Under the pieces are notes generated by a model. The model searched no databases and had not been told where the DNA came from. It worked only from the letters and a program-made list of their open reading frames with translations. The position numbers were made by a program, and so were the translations under genes. Below are positions 35,304-45,994 of a stretch of 64,000 nt of DNA, in pieces. Source of the stretch: Megaleporinus macrocephalus (taxonomy: Eukaryota; Chordata; Actinopteri; Characiformes; Anostomidae). The DNA is taken from assembly GCA_021613375.1 (NCBI GenBank), contig CM038726.1:7979349-8043348 (forward strand), written 5' to 3'. The stretch's first letter is position 1, and each line of letters opens with the position of its first letter.

Positions 35304-35935
35304 TAATGATCAGGACCCCCACAGGACCACCACAGAGCAGATACTATTAGATAGGTGGGTCATTCTCAGCACTGCAGTGACACTGACATGGTGGTGGTGT
35401 GTCAGTGTGTGTTGTGCTGGTGTGAGTGGATCAGAGTGTTTAAACACCTCAGTATCACTGCTGGACTGAGAGTCGTCCACCAACCAAAACTATCCAGACA
35501 GCAGTGTCCTGTGGGCGGCGTCCTGTGTCCACTGATGAAGAACTAGAGGAACACAAACTGTGCAGCAGCAGATGAGCTACTGTCTCTGACTTTACATCTA
35601 CAAGGTGGACCAGCAAGTAGTAGGAGCGTCTAATAGAGTGGACAGTGAGTGGACACAGTGTTTAAACACTCCTGCAGCAGCACTGCTGTGTCTGATCCAC
35701 TCACACCAGCACCACACACACTAACACACCACCACCATGTCAGTGTCACTGCAGTGCTGTGAATGATCCACCTCTCTAACAGTATCTGCTCTGTGGTGGT
35801 CCTGTGGGGGTCCTGATCATTAAAGAACAGAGTAATAAAGTATACAGAGAATCAGATGAACTACAGTCTGTAGGTGGAGCTCTTGTATGGTCAGTGGAGC
35901 TGATACAGTGGACAGTACGTGTGGACATCATCGTG
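35304..35935. mobile_element. Palindromic non-autonomous DNA element (MITE), left arm truncated
   Basis: TAATGATCAGGACCCCCACA at 35304 is mirrored by its reverse complement ending CCTGATCATTA at 35823. Inner blocks are inverted too: CACTGCAGTGACACTGACAT with ATGTCAGTGTCACTGCAGTG, and GGTGTGAGTGGATCAGA with TCTGATCCACTCACACC. The arms are about 150 bp. Outside the right arm, AAAGAACAGAGTAATAAAGT and CAGATGAACTACAGTCTGTA match the outer part of a common otophysan palindromic element as I remember it. That outer part is absent on the left, where the 42-bp satellite begins. Confidence 0.75.
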
Positions 35936-36141
35936 ACATCAGTCTCTCAAACTGTACCACCTGGGCACATCCCACCAGCAGCACTTAGAACCTCCTCACC
36001 TCTCAAACCTCTATTGAGATGTCACCAGCATGACCGACCGTGGCATTATGATGTCACGCTCCCGGCAGTCTATATGTAGACCTGCAGAACAGCAGTCTTT
36101 CCACACTCGTACCTCAGCTGAGGGTCCCGAGAGATAAAAAC

Positions 36142-36143
<2 letters not shown>

Positions 36144-36224
<81 letters not shown>
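36144..36224. repeat. (AT)n microsatellite
   Basis: About 40 uninterrupted AT dinucleotides. Confidence 0.95.
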
Positions 36225-36228
<4 letters not shown>

Positions 36229-36830
36229 TCAATAAAAGTTATCATGTTATATATTTCACATATACCTACACATATATTTTCTGTGCAATTTAGAGCACAG
36301 TTTCTTTTTTAACATATTAAAAAACAATAAAACATAAAATGTGCTGTAACTTATACAGTATTTAGTTTTATGTTTTCCAGTATGTTAAATTCAGCAAATA
36401 AACAGTAACTAAAAAGAGTAACTTATTCAAACTTAGCAAATCAACAAAACATGCCAATTGACCACGTGTACCCAAACATTTGCACATAACTGATTGGTTA
36501 TGTCATATGTTTTATCTTTTGGAGCTCCTTTGGTCTAAAGACGCTGTGCACCAGTTTGTTGTGGTTTCCAGGTTAAATAGTTGTTTGTTAATGAAACGTG
36601 TCGTATATACAAACCCCGCCATAATAACGAAGCAGTACACATGACAGAGGACCTCTAGAGCTGATAATGTTTGTCTAAAGTATTATATTGTAAAACATTC
36701 TTAATCAGCTCCCGAAACATCCCTTAAAGAGGACAGGAATGACCGAGTAGCCTTCTCAGCTGCTACAGTTGCAACACTGGAGTAACACAGCTTAGTTGTG
36801 TATGAGTATTGATTACTGTTGATATATATG
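36225..36830. other. Noncoding AT-rich stretch
   Basis: No gene, RNA or transposon signature was seen. Confidence 0.45.
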
Positions 36831-37056
36831 TTCTGTGTGGAGTGTGTATGTTCTCTCTGTGCTTGAGTGGGTTTCCTCCCACAGTCCAAACACATGCATG
36901 TTGGGTTGATCACTCACTCTAAACTGCCTGTAGGTGTGAGTGTGTGTTGAGTATGTGGTAGCCTGTCACGCCTTCGCCTGATGACGCTGAGATTAGCTAC
37001 AGCCCCCCCATGACCCTGATTAGCGGAATAAAGTGAAAGATCATGGATGGATGGAT
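36831..37056 (+). mobile_element. Fish SINE body with (ATGG)n tail, tRNA head missing
   Basis: Order of blocks: CTGTGTGGAGTGTGTATGTT, GTGGGTTTCCTCCCACAGTC, AAACTGCCTGTAGGTGTGAG, AGCCTGTCACGCCTTCGCC, TGACCCTGATTAGCGGAATA, ATGGATGGATGG. This is the 3' two-thirds of the SINE whose 3' end follows the GT-rich array at 23101 and at 48733 and 53573. The head, including the A and B boxes, is absent. Confidence 0.7.
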
Positions 37057-37501
37057 ATATATTTATATACTATATTACATTATATATCTGTATAATAAAG
37101 GCGATCGCAAGGATGGTTGCTGGTGACTGACTGGTTGTGATGGGCCAGTCCAGCCATGCTCAAAAAGGTCATTGGCAGCTACTGAAAGCAGAGATTCACA
37201 TACTTTTACCAAGTTTACCAAGTTAGATCACTTCACTCAGTAGGTGAATGAAAACTTCATTGTTTGTGTTAATTGTTTAAAAAATTGACATCATTTAATC
37301 CCTTTATCACATCTTTGGTCAGATATTGGTAGAAATTCAGTGTTGGGATTCCCAAATGTGCTTGGAGATAAATTCCTTTCCAAGTCAGACAAACTGGTGA
37401 TGTGTGATAAATACAGTGTAGATTAAACTACATTAGAATTAAACAGTTAAAGTCTTTTGTAATGAAGGACAGACAGCGTTTGCATTTGTCATGAGAAGTG
37501 A
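37057..37501. other. Noncoding AT-rich stretch
   Basis: No signature seen. It lies just past the predicted polyadenylation site of the small secreted-protein gene. Confidence 0.4.
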
Positions 37502-37507
37502 TTTATT
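37502..37507 (-). terminator. Polyadenylation signal AATAAA
   Basis: AATAAA on the minus strand, 62 nt after the stop codon of the predicted small secreted-protein gene, a typical spacing for a short 3' UTR. Confidence 0.5.
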
Positions 37508-37568
37508 AAGAGCAGGTGCAGAGAGATGCGAAGAGATGGAAGAGAATGCAGTGATGAAAGTGAAGTTT

Positions 37569-37715
37569 TCATGGAGCAGCTGCAGCGGGAGGAGCAGCTT
37601 CAGCGGGAGCGGCGGGAGGAGCAGGCTCAGCTGCAGGAGCAGGAGGAGCTGGAGGAGGAGGAGCAGCACCACCCTTTTTCCCCTTTTTGCAGAAAGGCTT
37701 ATTACGGTTTCCGGG
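37569..37715 (-). CDS. Candidate small secreted protein, exon 3
   Basis: The exon starts after the acceptor TGTTTTGCAG (AG at 37717-37716), with a branch-point-like CTAAC about 18 nt upstream. It reads PGNRNKPFCKKGKKGG, then an Ala/Pro/Glu-rich tail ending in TGA at 37571-37569: 48 residues, entered in phase 0. This GC-rich coding-like block sits alone in AT-rich DNA. A plus-strand frame over the same DNA (Glu/Gln-rich) is the reverse reading of the Ala/Pro repeats. The minus reading is preferred because of the acceptor, branch point and downstream AATAAA. I do not recognise the protein. Confidence 0.45.
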   Translation of the reverse strand, partial: PGNRNKPFCKKGKKGGAAPPPPAPPAPAAEPAPPAAPAEAAPPAAAAP

Positions 37716-37753
37716 CTGCAAAACATGAGCGTTAGCACAACGACCTGCTAGGA

Positions 37754-37756
<3 letters not shown>

Positions 37757-37835
<79 letters not shown>

Positions 37836-38746
37836 CAAGCTTCACTGAGCTCTGAGGTAGGCTCTTTAAAAGGTTTATATATATTATATATCAAACAAGC
37901 TTCACTGAGCTCTAAGGGAGGCTCTTTAACAGGTTTATATATATTATATCTATAAAACAAGCTTCACTGAGCTCTAAGGGAGGCTCTTCAACAGGTTTAT
38001 ATATATTACATATATATAAAACAAGCTTCACTGAGCTCTGAGGGAGGCTCTTTAACAGGTTTACATATATATTATATCTATAAAACAAGCTTCACTGAGC
38101 TCTAAGGGAGGCTCTTTAGCAGGTTTATATATATAATATCTATAAAACAAGCTTCACTGAGCTCTAAGAGAGGCTCTTTAGCAGGTTTATATATATAATA
38201 TCTATAAAACAAGCTTCACTGAGCTCTAAGGGAGGCTCTTTAACAGGTTTATATATATATTATATCTATAAAACAAGCTTCACTGAGCTCTAAGGGAGGC
38301 TCTTTAGCAGGTTTATATATATAATATCTATAAAACAAGCTTCACTGAGCTCTAAGGGAGGCTCTTTAACAGGTTTATATATATATTATATCTAAAACAA
38401 GCTTCACTGAGCTCTAAGGGAGGCTCTTTAATAGGTTTATATATATTATATATATGTAAAACAAGCTTCACTGAGCTCTGAGGGAGGCTCTTTAACAGGT
38501 TTATATATATTATATCTATAAAACAAGCTTCACTGAGCTCTAAGGGAGGCTCTTTAACAGGTTTATATATATTATATCTATATAACAAGCTTCACTGAGC
38601 TGTGAGGGAGGCTCTTTAACAGGTTTATATATATTATATCTATAAAATAAGCTTCACTGAGCTCTAAGGGAGGCTCTTTAGCAGGTTTATATATATTATA
38701 TCTATAAAACAAGCTTCACTGAGCTCTGAGGGAGGCTCTTTAGTAG

Positions 38747-38828
<82 letters not shown>

Positions 38829-40543
38829 CAAGCTTCACTGAGCTCTAAGGGAGGCTCTTTAGCAGGTTTATATATATAATATCTATGAAACAAGCCTCAC
38901 TGAGCTCTAAGGGAGGCTCTTTAACAAGTTTATATATATAATATCTATAATACAAGCTTCACTGAGCTCTAAGGGAGGCTCTTTAACAGGTTTATCTATA
39001 TATTATATCTATAAAACAAGCTTCACTGAGCTCTAAGGGAGGCTCTTTAACAGGTTTATATATATTATATCTATAAAACAAGCTTCACTGAGCTCTGAGG
39101 GAGGCTCTTTAACAGGTTTATATATATTATATCTATAAAACAAGCTTCACTGAGCTCTAAGGGAGGCTCCTCAACAGGTTTATATATATTATATCTATAA
39201 AACAAGCTTCACTGAGCTCTGAGGGAGGCTCTTTAACAGGTTTATATATATTATATCTATAAAACAAGCTTCACTGAGCTCTAAGGGATGCTCTTTAACA
39301 GGTTTATATATATATTATATCTAAAACAGGCTTCACTGAGCTCTAAGGGAGGCTCTTCAACAGGTTTATATATATTATATATATATAACAAGCTTCACTG
39401 AGCTCTGAGGGAGGCTCTTTAACAGGTTTATATATATTATATCTATAAAACAAGCTTCACTGAGCTCTAAGAGAGGCTCTTCAGCAGGTTTATATATACA
39501 TTAAATATCAAACAAGCTTCACTGAGCTCTGAGGGAGGCTCTTTAACAGGTTTATATATATTATATCTAGAAAACAAGCTTCACTGAGCTCTGAGGGAGG
39601 CTCTTTAACAGGTTTATATATATTATATCTATAAAACAAGCTTCACTGAGCTCTAAGAGAGGCTCTTTAGCAGGTTTACATATACATTAAATATCAAACA
39701 AGCTTCACTGAGCTCTAAGGGAGGCTCTTTAGCAGATTTATATATATATTATATCTAAAACAGGCTTCCCTGAGCTCTAAGGGAGGCTCTTCAACAGGTT
39801 TATATATATATTATATCTAAAACAGGCTTCACTGAGCTCTAAGGGAGGCTCTTCAACAGGTTTATATATATTATATCTATATAACAAGCTTCACTGAGCT
39901 CTAAGGGAGGCTCTTTAACAGGTTTATATATATATTATATCTAAAACAAGCTTCACTGAGCTCTAAGGGAGGCTCTTTAACAGGTTTATATATATTATAT
40001 CTATATAACAAGCTTCACTGAGCTCTAAGGGAGGCTCTTTAGCAGATTTATATATGTCATATATATAAAACAAGCTTCACTGAGCTCTAAGGGAGGCTCT
40101 TTAACAGGTTTATATATATATTATATCTAAAACAAGCTTCACTGAGCTCCAAGGGAGGCTCTTCAACAGGTTTATATATATTATATATATGTAAAACAAG
40201 CTTCACTGAGCTCTGAGGGAGGCTCTTTAACAGGTTTATATATATTATATCTATAAAACAAGCTTCACTGAGCTCTAAGGGAGGCTCTTTAACAGGTTTA
40301 TATATATTATATCTATATAACAAGCTTCACTGAGCTCTGAGGGAGGCTCTTTAACAGGTTTATGTATATTATATCTATAAAATAAGCTTCACTGAGCTCT
40401 AAGGGAGGCTCTTTAGCAGGTTTATATATATTATATCTATAAAACAAGCTTCACTGAGCTCTGAGGGAGGCTCTTTAACAGGTTTATATATATTATATCT
40501 ATAAAACAAGCTTCACTGAGCTCTGAGGGAGGCTCTTTAGTAG

Positions 40544-40623
<80 letters not shown>

Positions 40624-41238
40624 CAAGCTTCACTGAGCTCTAAGGGAGGCTCTTTAGCAGGTTTATATATATTATATCTATCAAACAAGCTTCACTGAGC
40701 TCTGAGGGAGGCTCTTTAACAGGTTTATATATATTATATCTATAAAACAAGCTTCACTGAGCTCTGAGGGAGGCTCTTTAACAGGTTTATATATATTATA
40801 TCTATAAAACAAGCTTCACTGAGCTCTAAGGGATGCTCTTTAACAGGTCTATATATATATATTATATCTAAAACAAGCTTCACTGAGCTCTAAGGGAGGC
40901 TCTTTAACAGGTTTATATATATTATATCTATAAAACAAGCTTCACTGAGCTCTGAGGGAGGCTCTTTAACAGGTTTATATATATTATATCTATAAAACAA
41001 GGTTCACTGAGCTCTAAGGGATGCTCTTTAACAGGTTTATATATATATATTATATCTAAAACAGGCTTCACTGAGCTCTAAGGGAGGCTCTTCAACAGGT
41101 TTATATATATTATATATATATAAAACAAGCTTCACTGAGCTCTGAGGGAGGCTCTTTAACAGGTTTATATATATTATATCTATAAAACAAGCTTCACTGA
41201 GCTCTGAGGGAGGCTCTTTAGCAGATTTATAAACCTTG

Positions 41239-41310
<72 letters not shown>

Positions 41311-41463
41311 CAAGCTTTACTGAGCTCTAAGGGAGGCTCTTTAGCAGGTTTATATATATATTATATCTAAAACAAGCTTCACTGAGCTCTAAGGGAGGCT
41401 CTTTAATAGGTTTATATATATATATTATATCTATAAAACAAGCTTGAGGAAGGCTATTTAGCA

Positions 41464-41549
<86 letters not shown>

Positions 41550-41560
41550 ATCATGGTCTG
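37757..41560. repeat. 62-bp minisatellite (about 58 units) with internal (AT)n expansions
   Basis: The unit contains ACAAGCTTCACTGAGCTCTA then AGGGAGGCTCTTTAACAGGT and a TTTATATATATTATATCTATAAA linker. Long (AT)n tracts at about 37757-37833, 38751-38826, 40548-40621, 41239-41308 and 41469-41546 all fall at the AT linker, so they look like expansions of it. A segment is duplicated at an offset of 1735 bp (38350-38740 with 40085-40537), and the second copy has one extra 62-bp unit. Repeated Ile-Tyr frames are artefacts. The array fills the second intron of the predicted small secreted-protein gene. Confidence 0.96.
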
Positions 41561-41620
41561 TTGAATGAACCTGGTTTCTGAAAAGTGCTCACGTGATTAA
41601 TTTAAGATTCAGTTACACAC

Positions 41621-41686
41621 TTTCTTGCAGTTGCGAGATTTCTTCGAATGGCCTTTCCTCCCGCGGGTCTCCAGCTCCGTTTCCTC
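41621..41686 (-). CDS. Candidate small secreted protein, exon 2
   Basis: The acceptor TTCTGCTCATCCAG, after a good pyrimidine tract, opens the exon at 41686. It reads EETELETRGRKGHSKKSRNC then KK and can leave through donor AAA|GTGTGT at 41620, in phase 0 on both sides. The segment passes from acidic to strongly basic and carries one cysteine. The donor is weak. If it is not used, the frame continues only VCN and stops at 41609, giving a 56-residue two-exon product. Confidence 0.45.
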
Positions 41687-41819
41687 CTGGATGAGCAGAA
41701 CAGAGAGTGAAGATGTTGGAACACGTTCAGGATCAGTTATTGAGTCCTGTATGCAGAATCTAATATGACCCAGTACAGTGTTTTACAGCAAATCACAGGT
41801 TTACTAGAAAGTCTCTGAC

Positions 41820-41912
41820 CTCTTCTTCTTCCTCCGCGTGCACGGCCATCATGATGAGGCTCAGGTGCACCAGCAGAGTGGCCACAAGGAACTTTGCACT
41901 GAGTGAAACCAT
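41820..41912 (-). CDS. Candidate small secreted protein, exon 1 (signal peptide)
   Basis: ATG 41912-41910 begins MVSLSAKFLVATLLVHLSLI then MMAVHA, a typical secretory signal peptide with a plausible cleavage after HA (residue 26). Five glutamates follow before donor GAG|GTCAGA at 41819, in phase 0. Upstream, TGTTCCCCCAG ending at 41945 could be the acceptor of a 5' UTR exon. Joined with exons 2 and 3 the product is 101 residues: signal peptide, acidic stretch, basic segment with two cysteines ten residues apart, Ala/Pro tail. It is presumably extracellular. The function is unknown, and no family was recognised. Confidence 0.5.
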
Positions 41913-42004
41913 TTTTGCCCTTTTCCTCAAATACAAGGTGAGTTCTGGGGGAACATATACAACACACACATATATTTGTATATATATATATTTTAAACAG
42001 ATCG

Positions 42005-42329
42005 TCGAGGGTTCTTCCATATTGAACTATGAACATATATACATATAAAGAATCCTTTGCGTGATTAAAGGGTTGCATCATGGAAGAGTCCTTCAGCTTG
42101 ATGGAGAGTGTACAGTAGATGGTTCCTATGGAACCTATATAGAACGAAGGGTTCTATACTGCACGGAAAGGGTTCCTCTGTTGATAAAACCATATAGAAC
42201 CATCTACAGCACAATGTCCATCAATCTGAAGAACATTTTCACAAATCAAAGAACCCTTATTATCATGCTCTACATGCTCTTTACATGTTCTTAGAACCAT
42301 TTCTTTGCTACAGAACCTCTAAAGAAACC

Positions 42330-42330
<1 letters not shown>
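42005..42330. mobile_element. AAGAACC-rich foldback MITE-like repeat, copy 2
   Basis: Shares CCATCAATCTGAAGAAC, TATAGAACCATCTAC and AAAGGGTTCC-type blocks with 135-440, and its two halves are roughly inverted around 42150-42180. It lies just upstream of the predicted secreted-protein gene. Noncoding. Confidence 0.5.

Positions 42331-42332
<2 letters not shown>

Positions 42333-42410
<78 letters not shown>
42333..42410. repeat. (AT)n microsatellite
   Basis: About 39 uninterrupted AT dinucleotides at the edge of the MITE-like copy. Confidence 0.95.
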
Positions 42411-42412
<2 letters not shown>

Positions 42413-44119
42413 CCAATGGGAAAGTCATTCAGGGTCATCTGACCTGAAATAAGTTATTGTGACTCTGGTTTCTTTACAGTGGTGTTGATAGAACCAGAAC
42501 TTGTGAAGCCTACATTACAAATATAGTTATTTTATTTACTACCTATAACAACCAGTGAACCTACATGAGATTTATACATAATGTTGATAATAATAAAATA
42601 GTGAGAAATCTGAAGGTAGAAAAATCTCACAGTTCTTATTCATACACAGATCTCAGACCTGAATGTATCTTCAAAAATAGTCTGGATGTAAAACAATGTC
42701 TCAGACATTGAGCAGTGAATTCACAACCAGTTTCAAAAGCATTAAACCCATCAGCACCACTGTGAACTATTCTGACTCTCTGACTGACTTTCATTCATAT
42801 AAATGTGCATATATACATATATATACATATATGTATTGGATATACATAGTGCATAAATAACCTCCGAATAAGAATATTTAGATTGTTTTTAGTTTTAAAC
42901 ATTTGAAAATGAAGAAGACTTACCGTGTCAGCTGTGTAATTACTGAAAGCTGGCCAAGGCTTTAAATACATTTGTCCTCTCAGTTATCTCAATAGTTTCA
43001 TACATATTTACATAACTCTGAATGGACAGTCATACTCTGCGGCTTATCTAGATCTACAAGCGTCTCCAACGTCTTCAAACAATTCTAATTGTTGGCGTCC
43101 ACCAATTTGAACTGTATGAAAATACAGTGACCTGCAGGAGCTCAGAAAGCAACACGAATTGGCTGAATGAGGCTAGTTCGTTGGACCTTTTCAGACCTTT
43201 TGTATTTCAGAATGATTTTTAAATTACTAGTAAATAAGATACACTCTTGTTTCTAGAATATACATTCTTTCTGATTCCTTTTGTACTTTGTTCTCTTTAT
43301 CTAGAATATTTTCCATTGAAGCAAAGCTGAAATACTACACATTCTTTTTATAATATGGCACATTTTTTAAGTGAAACACTGTATAAGGGAGGGTCTCTGA
43401 GCTATCTGAGCCCTTTCTCTCCATGAGGAGGTGAAGCATGATAATATTTGTTATAGTTCAAAGTGGTGCGACCTAAATTTGTCTTATATTTTATATTAAG
43501 GTATTTTAAATTGTATGTTATAAGGGATGATGCTTAATATGACCAGCTAGAGGAACAATACAGTATTGGTTTTAGGTTCACTTTGGATAAAAACAGATAA
43601 AACAACTACCTGGATTAAAACATCACATCTAACATCTAGTTGGCCAAGCATAAACTTTGCTTTGTAAGTTTTCTTTTACAACACAAAGATATACAGGGAC
43701 TCATCATGGTCTCCTGGCACCTGGGCATGAAAGTACTTCAGTCCCCAGAGTTTCTGGACTATCTTGGGTCTTGTAGTCTCAGCCTTTATTTTTGTAAAAT
43801 AAAATAAGTACATTTAATGTAAAAACTGTTTTTTCTTTTTTTTTTTTACAAGATGATTGCCTTAATCTGGGTATAATATAGGACAAATTTAGGACTCTGA
43901 AATGGGAAAATGGGTAAGTGTTGCTAAGATCAAATCATTGTAAAAAAATCTGATTTTAAGGTTAAAAATTTAAGTCACTAGATTAACTTGAAATATTCAA
44001 TTAAATGAAGTGGTAATATTAAGTTGTCAGTGTTTTACATTTGTTAACTTTTAATTATTTTAAATATTCCATGAGCTCAACATAGCAACCTGGTAACTTA
44101 AAAGCATGTAAGCATATTT
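42411..44119. other. Noncoding AT-rich stretch
   Basis: A weak remnant of repeat family A lies near 42745-42790. No gene was seen. Confidence 0.4.
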
Positions 44120-44460
44120 TACAGTGTGCTTGAGTGTCATGCTCTAATCTGCTTGTCCCCTCAGTTGGACAATAAGGGACTGTGTTGAATACTGGAATTA
44201 ATATACACCCCATGAAACTGAGTGCAGGTTTTTAGTATTGTTGTTGTGCAGCAGGCAATTATGTAATTCCCGTTATACAGACTAATTACTCTGTCATGGT
44301 CCTTTAAAACTTTAATTGAAAATCTATATATTAAAATATAGGTGCCATTGTGTGATACCAACACTAGACCTTAGATTCCTATAACTTTTAAAATGTTTAT
44401 TTTCGCTTAAAAGGGCAACAAAAAGTGGCTCTTATATGGAGTTGCCTAAAGAACCCTTGG
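44120..44460. repeat. Diverged direct repeat, copy 1 (partner 45580-45935)
   Basis: GGTTTTTAGTATTGTTG, CAGACTAATTACTCTGTCATG and a CATGGGGTG or ACCCCATG block correspond to TAGATTTTTAGTATTGTG and CAGACTAATCAATCTGCCATG in the second copy, with CCTAAAGAACCC-type sequence following. Heavily diverged. Confidence 0.4.
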
Positions 44461-45579
44461 CGTTACCTTAACTTAGATTTTAACATCAACGTGCAACACT
44501 TTAATTTGGGCCATATGTATTCTCTACATCTGTTTATTGGTTTTAAGTTTATTGCAACCTGAATGAATGAGTTACCTAGCAGTTCATATCACAAGCTGGA
44601 AAGAAACAGCCAACATAGCAATTTTCCAATAACCCCAGTTATGTGACACTGTTAGCTTGTTAGCTTGTGATATGAAATAAGCTGTGTGTCACTTTTTATA
44701 TCTGTGTTTTACGGATCTTGGCCTATAAAATATGAATAAAAGTTTGGATGATGTGCTGATTTAATTTGGTCCAACTTTGGCAGTTATGGGCTACTCATGT
44801 TTCTGTAGCCACAACAGCAAAAAGAAATTAGTATTACTGTTATTTTTTTCTCCAGAGAGGTAGCTCAGCCAAAGAAGGCAGTCGCTCGGGCATCTTTAGT
44901 GCACAACCATAGTTCTTGGTTTGATCTGAAGAACCATTTCTTCAAAACCTATTATTCTCTTGTTTCTATATAGAACCACTGTTTTAATTAAAGAACCCTT
45001 AAAGAACCATCAGAGTGGAACTTCTTATGTCGCTATAAGTTTACAATTGGCATCAGCTATAGCCAGTTGATGAGTAATATAGCTGTTTTTGGAATCTGTT
45101 TAAAGGGGAAAAGGATGCATAGAACTGCTTTCAACATTGTTATTGTACCAGTGTCTATAATGCGAATGGGGCTGTGATGATCATTCAAAAAAGTAACTGC
45201 AGGTTACTTTTGGTTTTCTTTATATAGATATATAGATATATGTATATATAGATATATGACTAAATTAGTCTATATTTAATATGTTCAGTATGTTGGGCTG
45301 AGATCTTGATTCATTTCAATGAAAATACTACTATGAGTCCTACAGCCAACCAGCCTATGTTTAAAATTTGAATGATCAGACAGCAGAACAAAAGACGCTC
45401 AGAAATACACTTATCAATGCAAAGCTGAACAACGGAACGCTCTGTCAGCTGACTGACTCTTTATTTGTCTAATTGAAATACTTTTATCTCGTTACACATT
45501 ATAATACAAATGTAGGGCTGTGAAATGTGAAAACCTTAAGCTGACCATTTAAATCATATTAAAAACTGCTTTTAAGATC
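44461..45579. other. Noncoding AT-rich stretch with a MITE fragment
   Basis: The segment 44910-45020 contains TGATCTGAAGAACCATTTCT and TAAAGAACCCTTAAAGAACC, related to the MITE-like copies at 135-440 and 42005-42330. No gene seen. Confidence 0.4.
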
Positions 45580-45935
45580 AAATGCATGCTTAACCTGAGT
45601 TTTGATAATACGGAATTGTGTCTAATACTGGAAGTGATACATGGGGTGCCATTAAACTGATACTAGATTTTTAGTATTGTGTAAAATTGGAATTAAAACT
45701 GCTCAGATCAAAGAACTGCAATCCATTCCATATTTCAGAGGGTAAGATAGTTCCCTAAATACAGACTAATCAATCTGCCATGTATAACCCTAAATTAATA
45801 AATCATGCAGTCTTAAAAATAAAGGTTTACAATATCAAACCTAGTTTCTTTAAACATTTAAAATGTTCTTTTAACTCACTCAAAAAGATTCTGTAGGGAA
45901 CAACGAGTAGTTCTTCTATGGTGTCATGCAAAAAA
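45580..45935. repeat. Diverged direct repeat, copy 2 (partner 44120-44460)
   Basis: See copy 1. Same orientation, about 1.45 kb downstream. Confidence 0.4.
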
Positions 45936-45994
45936 CTTGTGTTTTATCTTTTCTTAAAAGTGTTTAATTAGTCTATAATCAGTATAATGTTGAC

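Noticed and set aside
37526..37735. Plus-strand 69-codon Glu/Gln-rich ORF
   Set aside because: Reverse reading of the Ala/Pro codons of candidate exon 3; it lacks supporting splice or start context. The opposite choice cannot be fully excluded without RNA data.
41851..41938. Possible plus-strand exon ending at an AAG|GTGAGT donor
   Set aside because: The donor is good, but no acceptor or partner exon was found and the minus strand gives a clear signal peptide.
36144..42410. Several minus-strand ORFs with poly Ile-Tyr and KEPPLELSEAC repeats
   Set aside because: Translations of (AT)n tracts and the 62-bp satellite.
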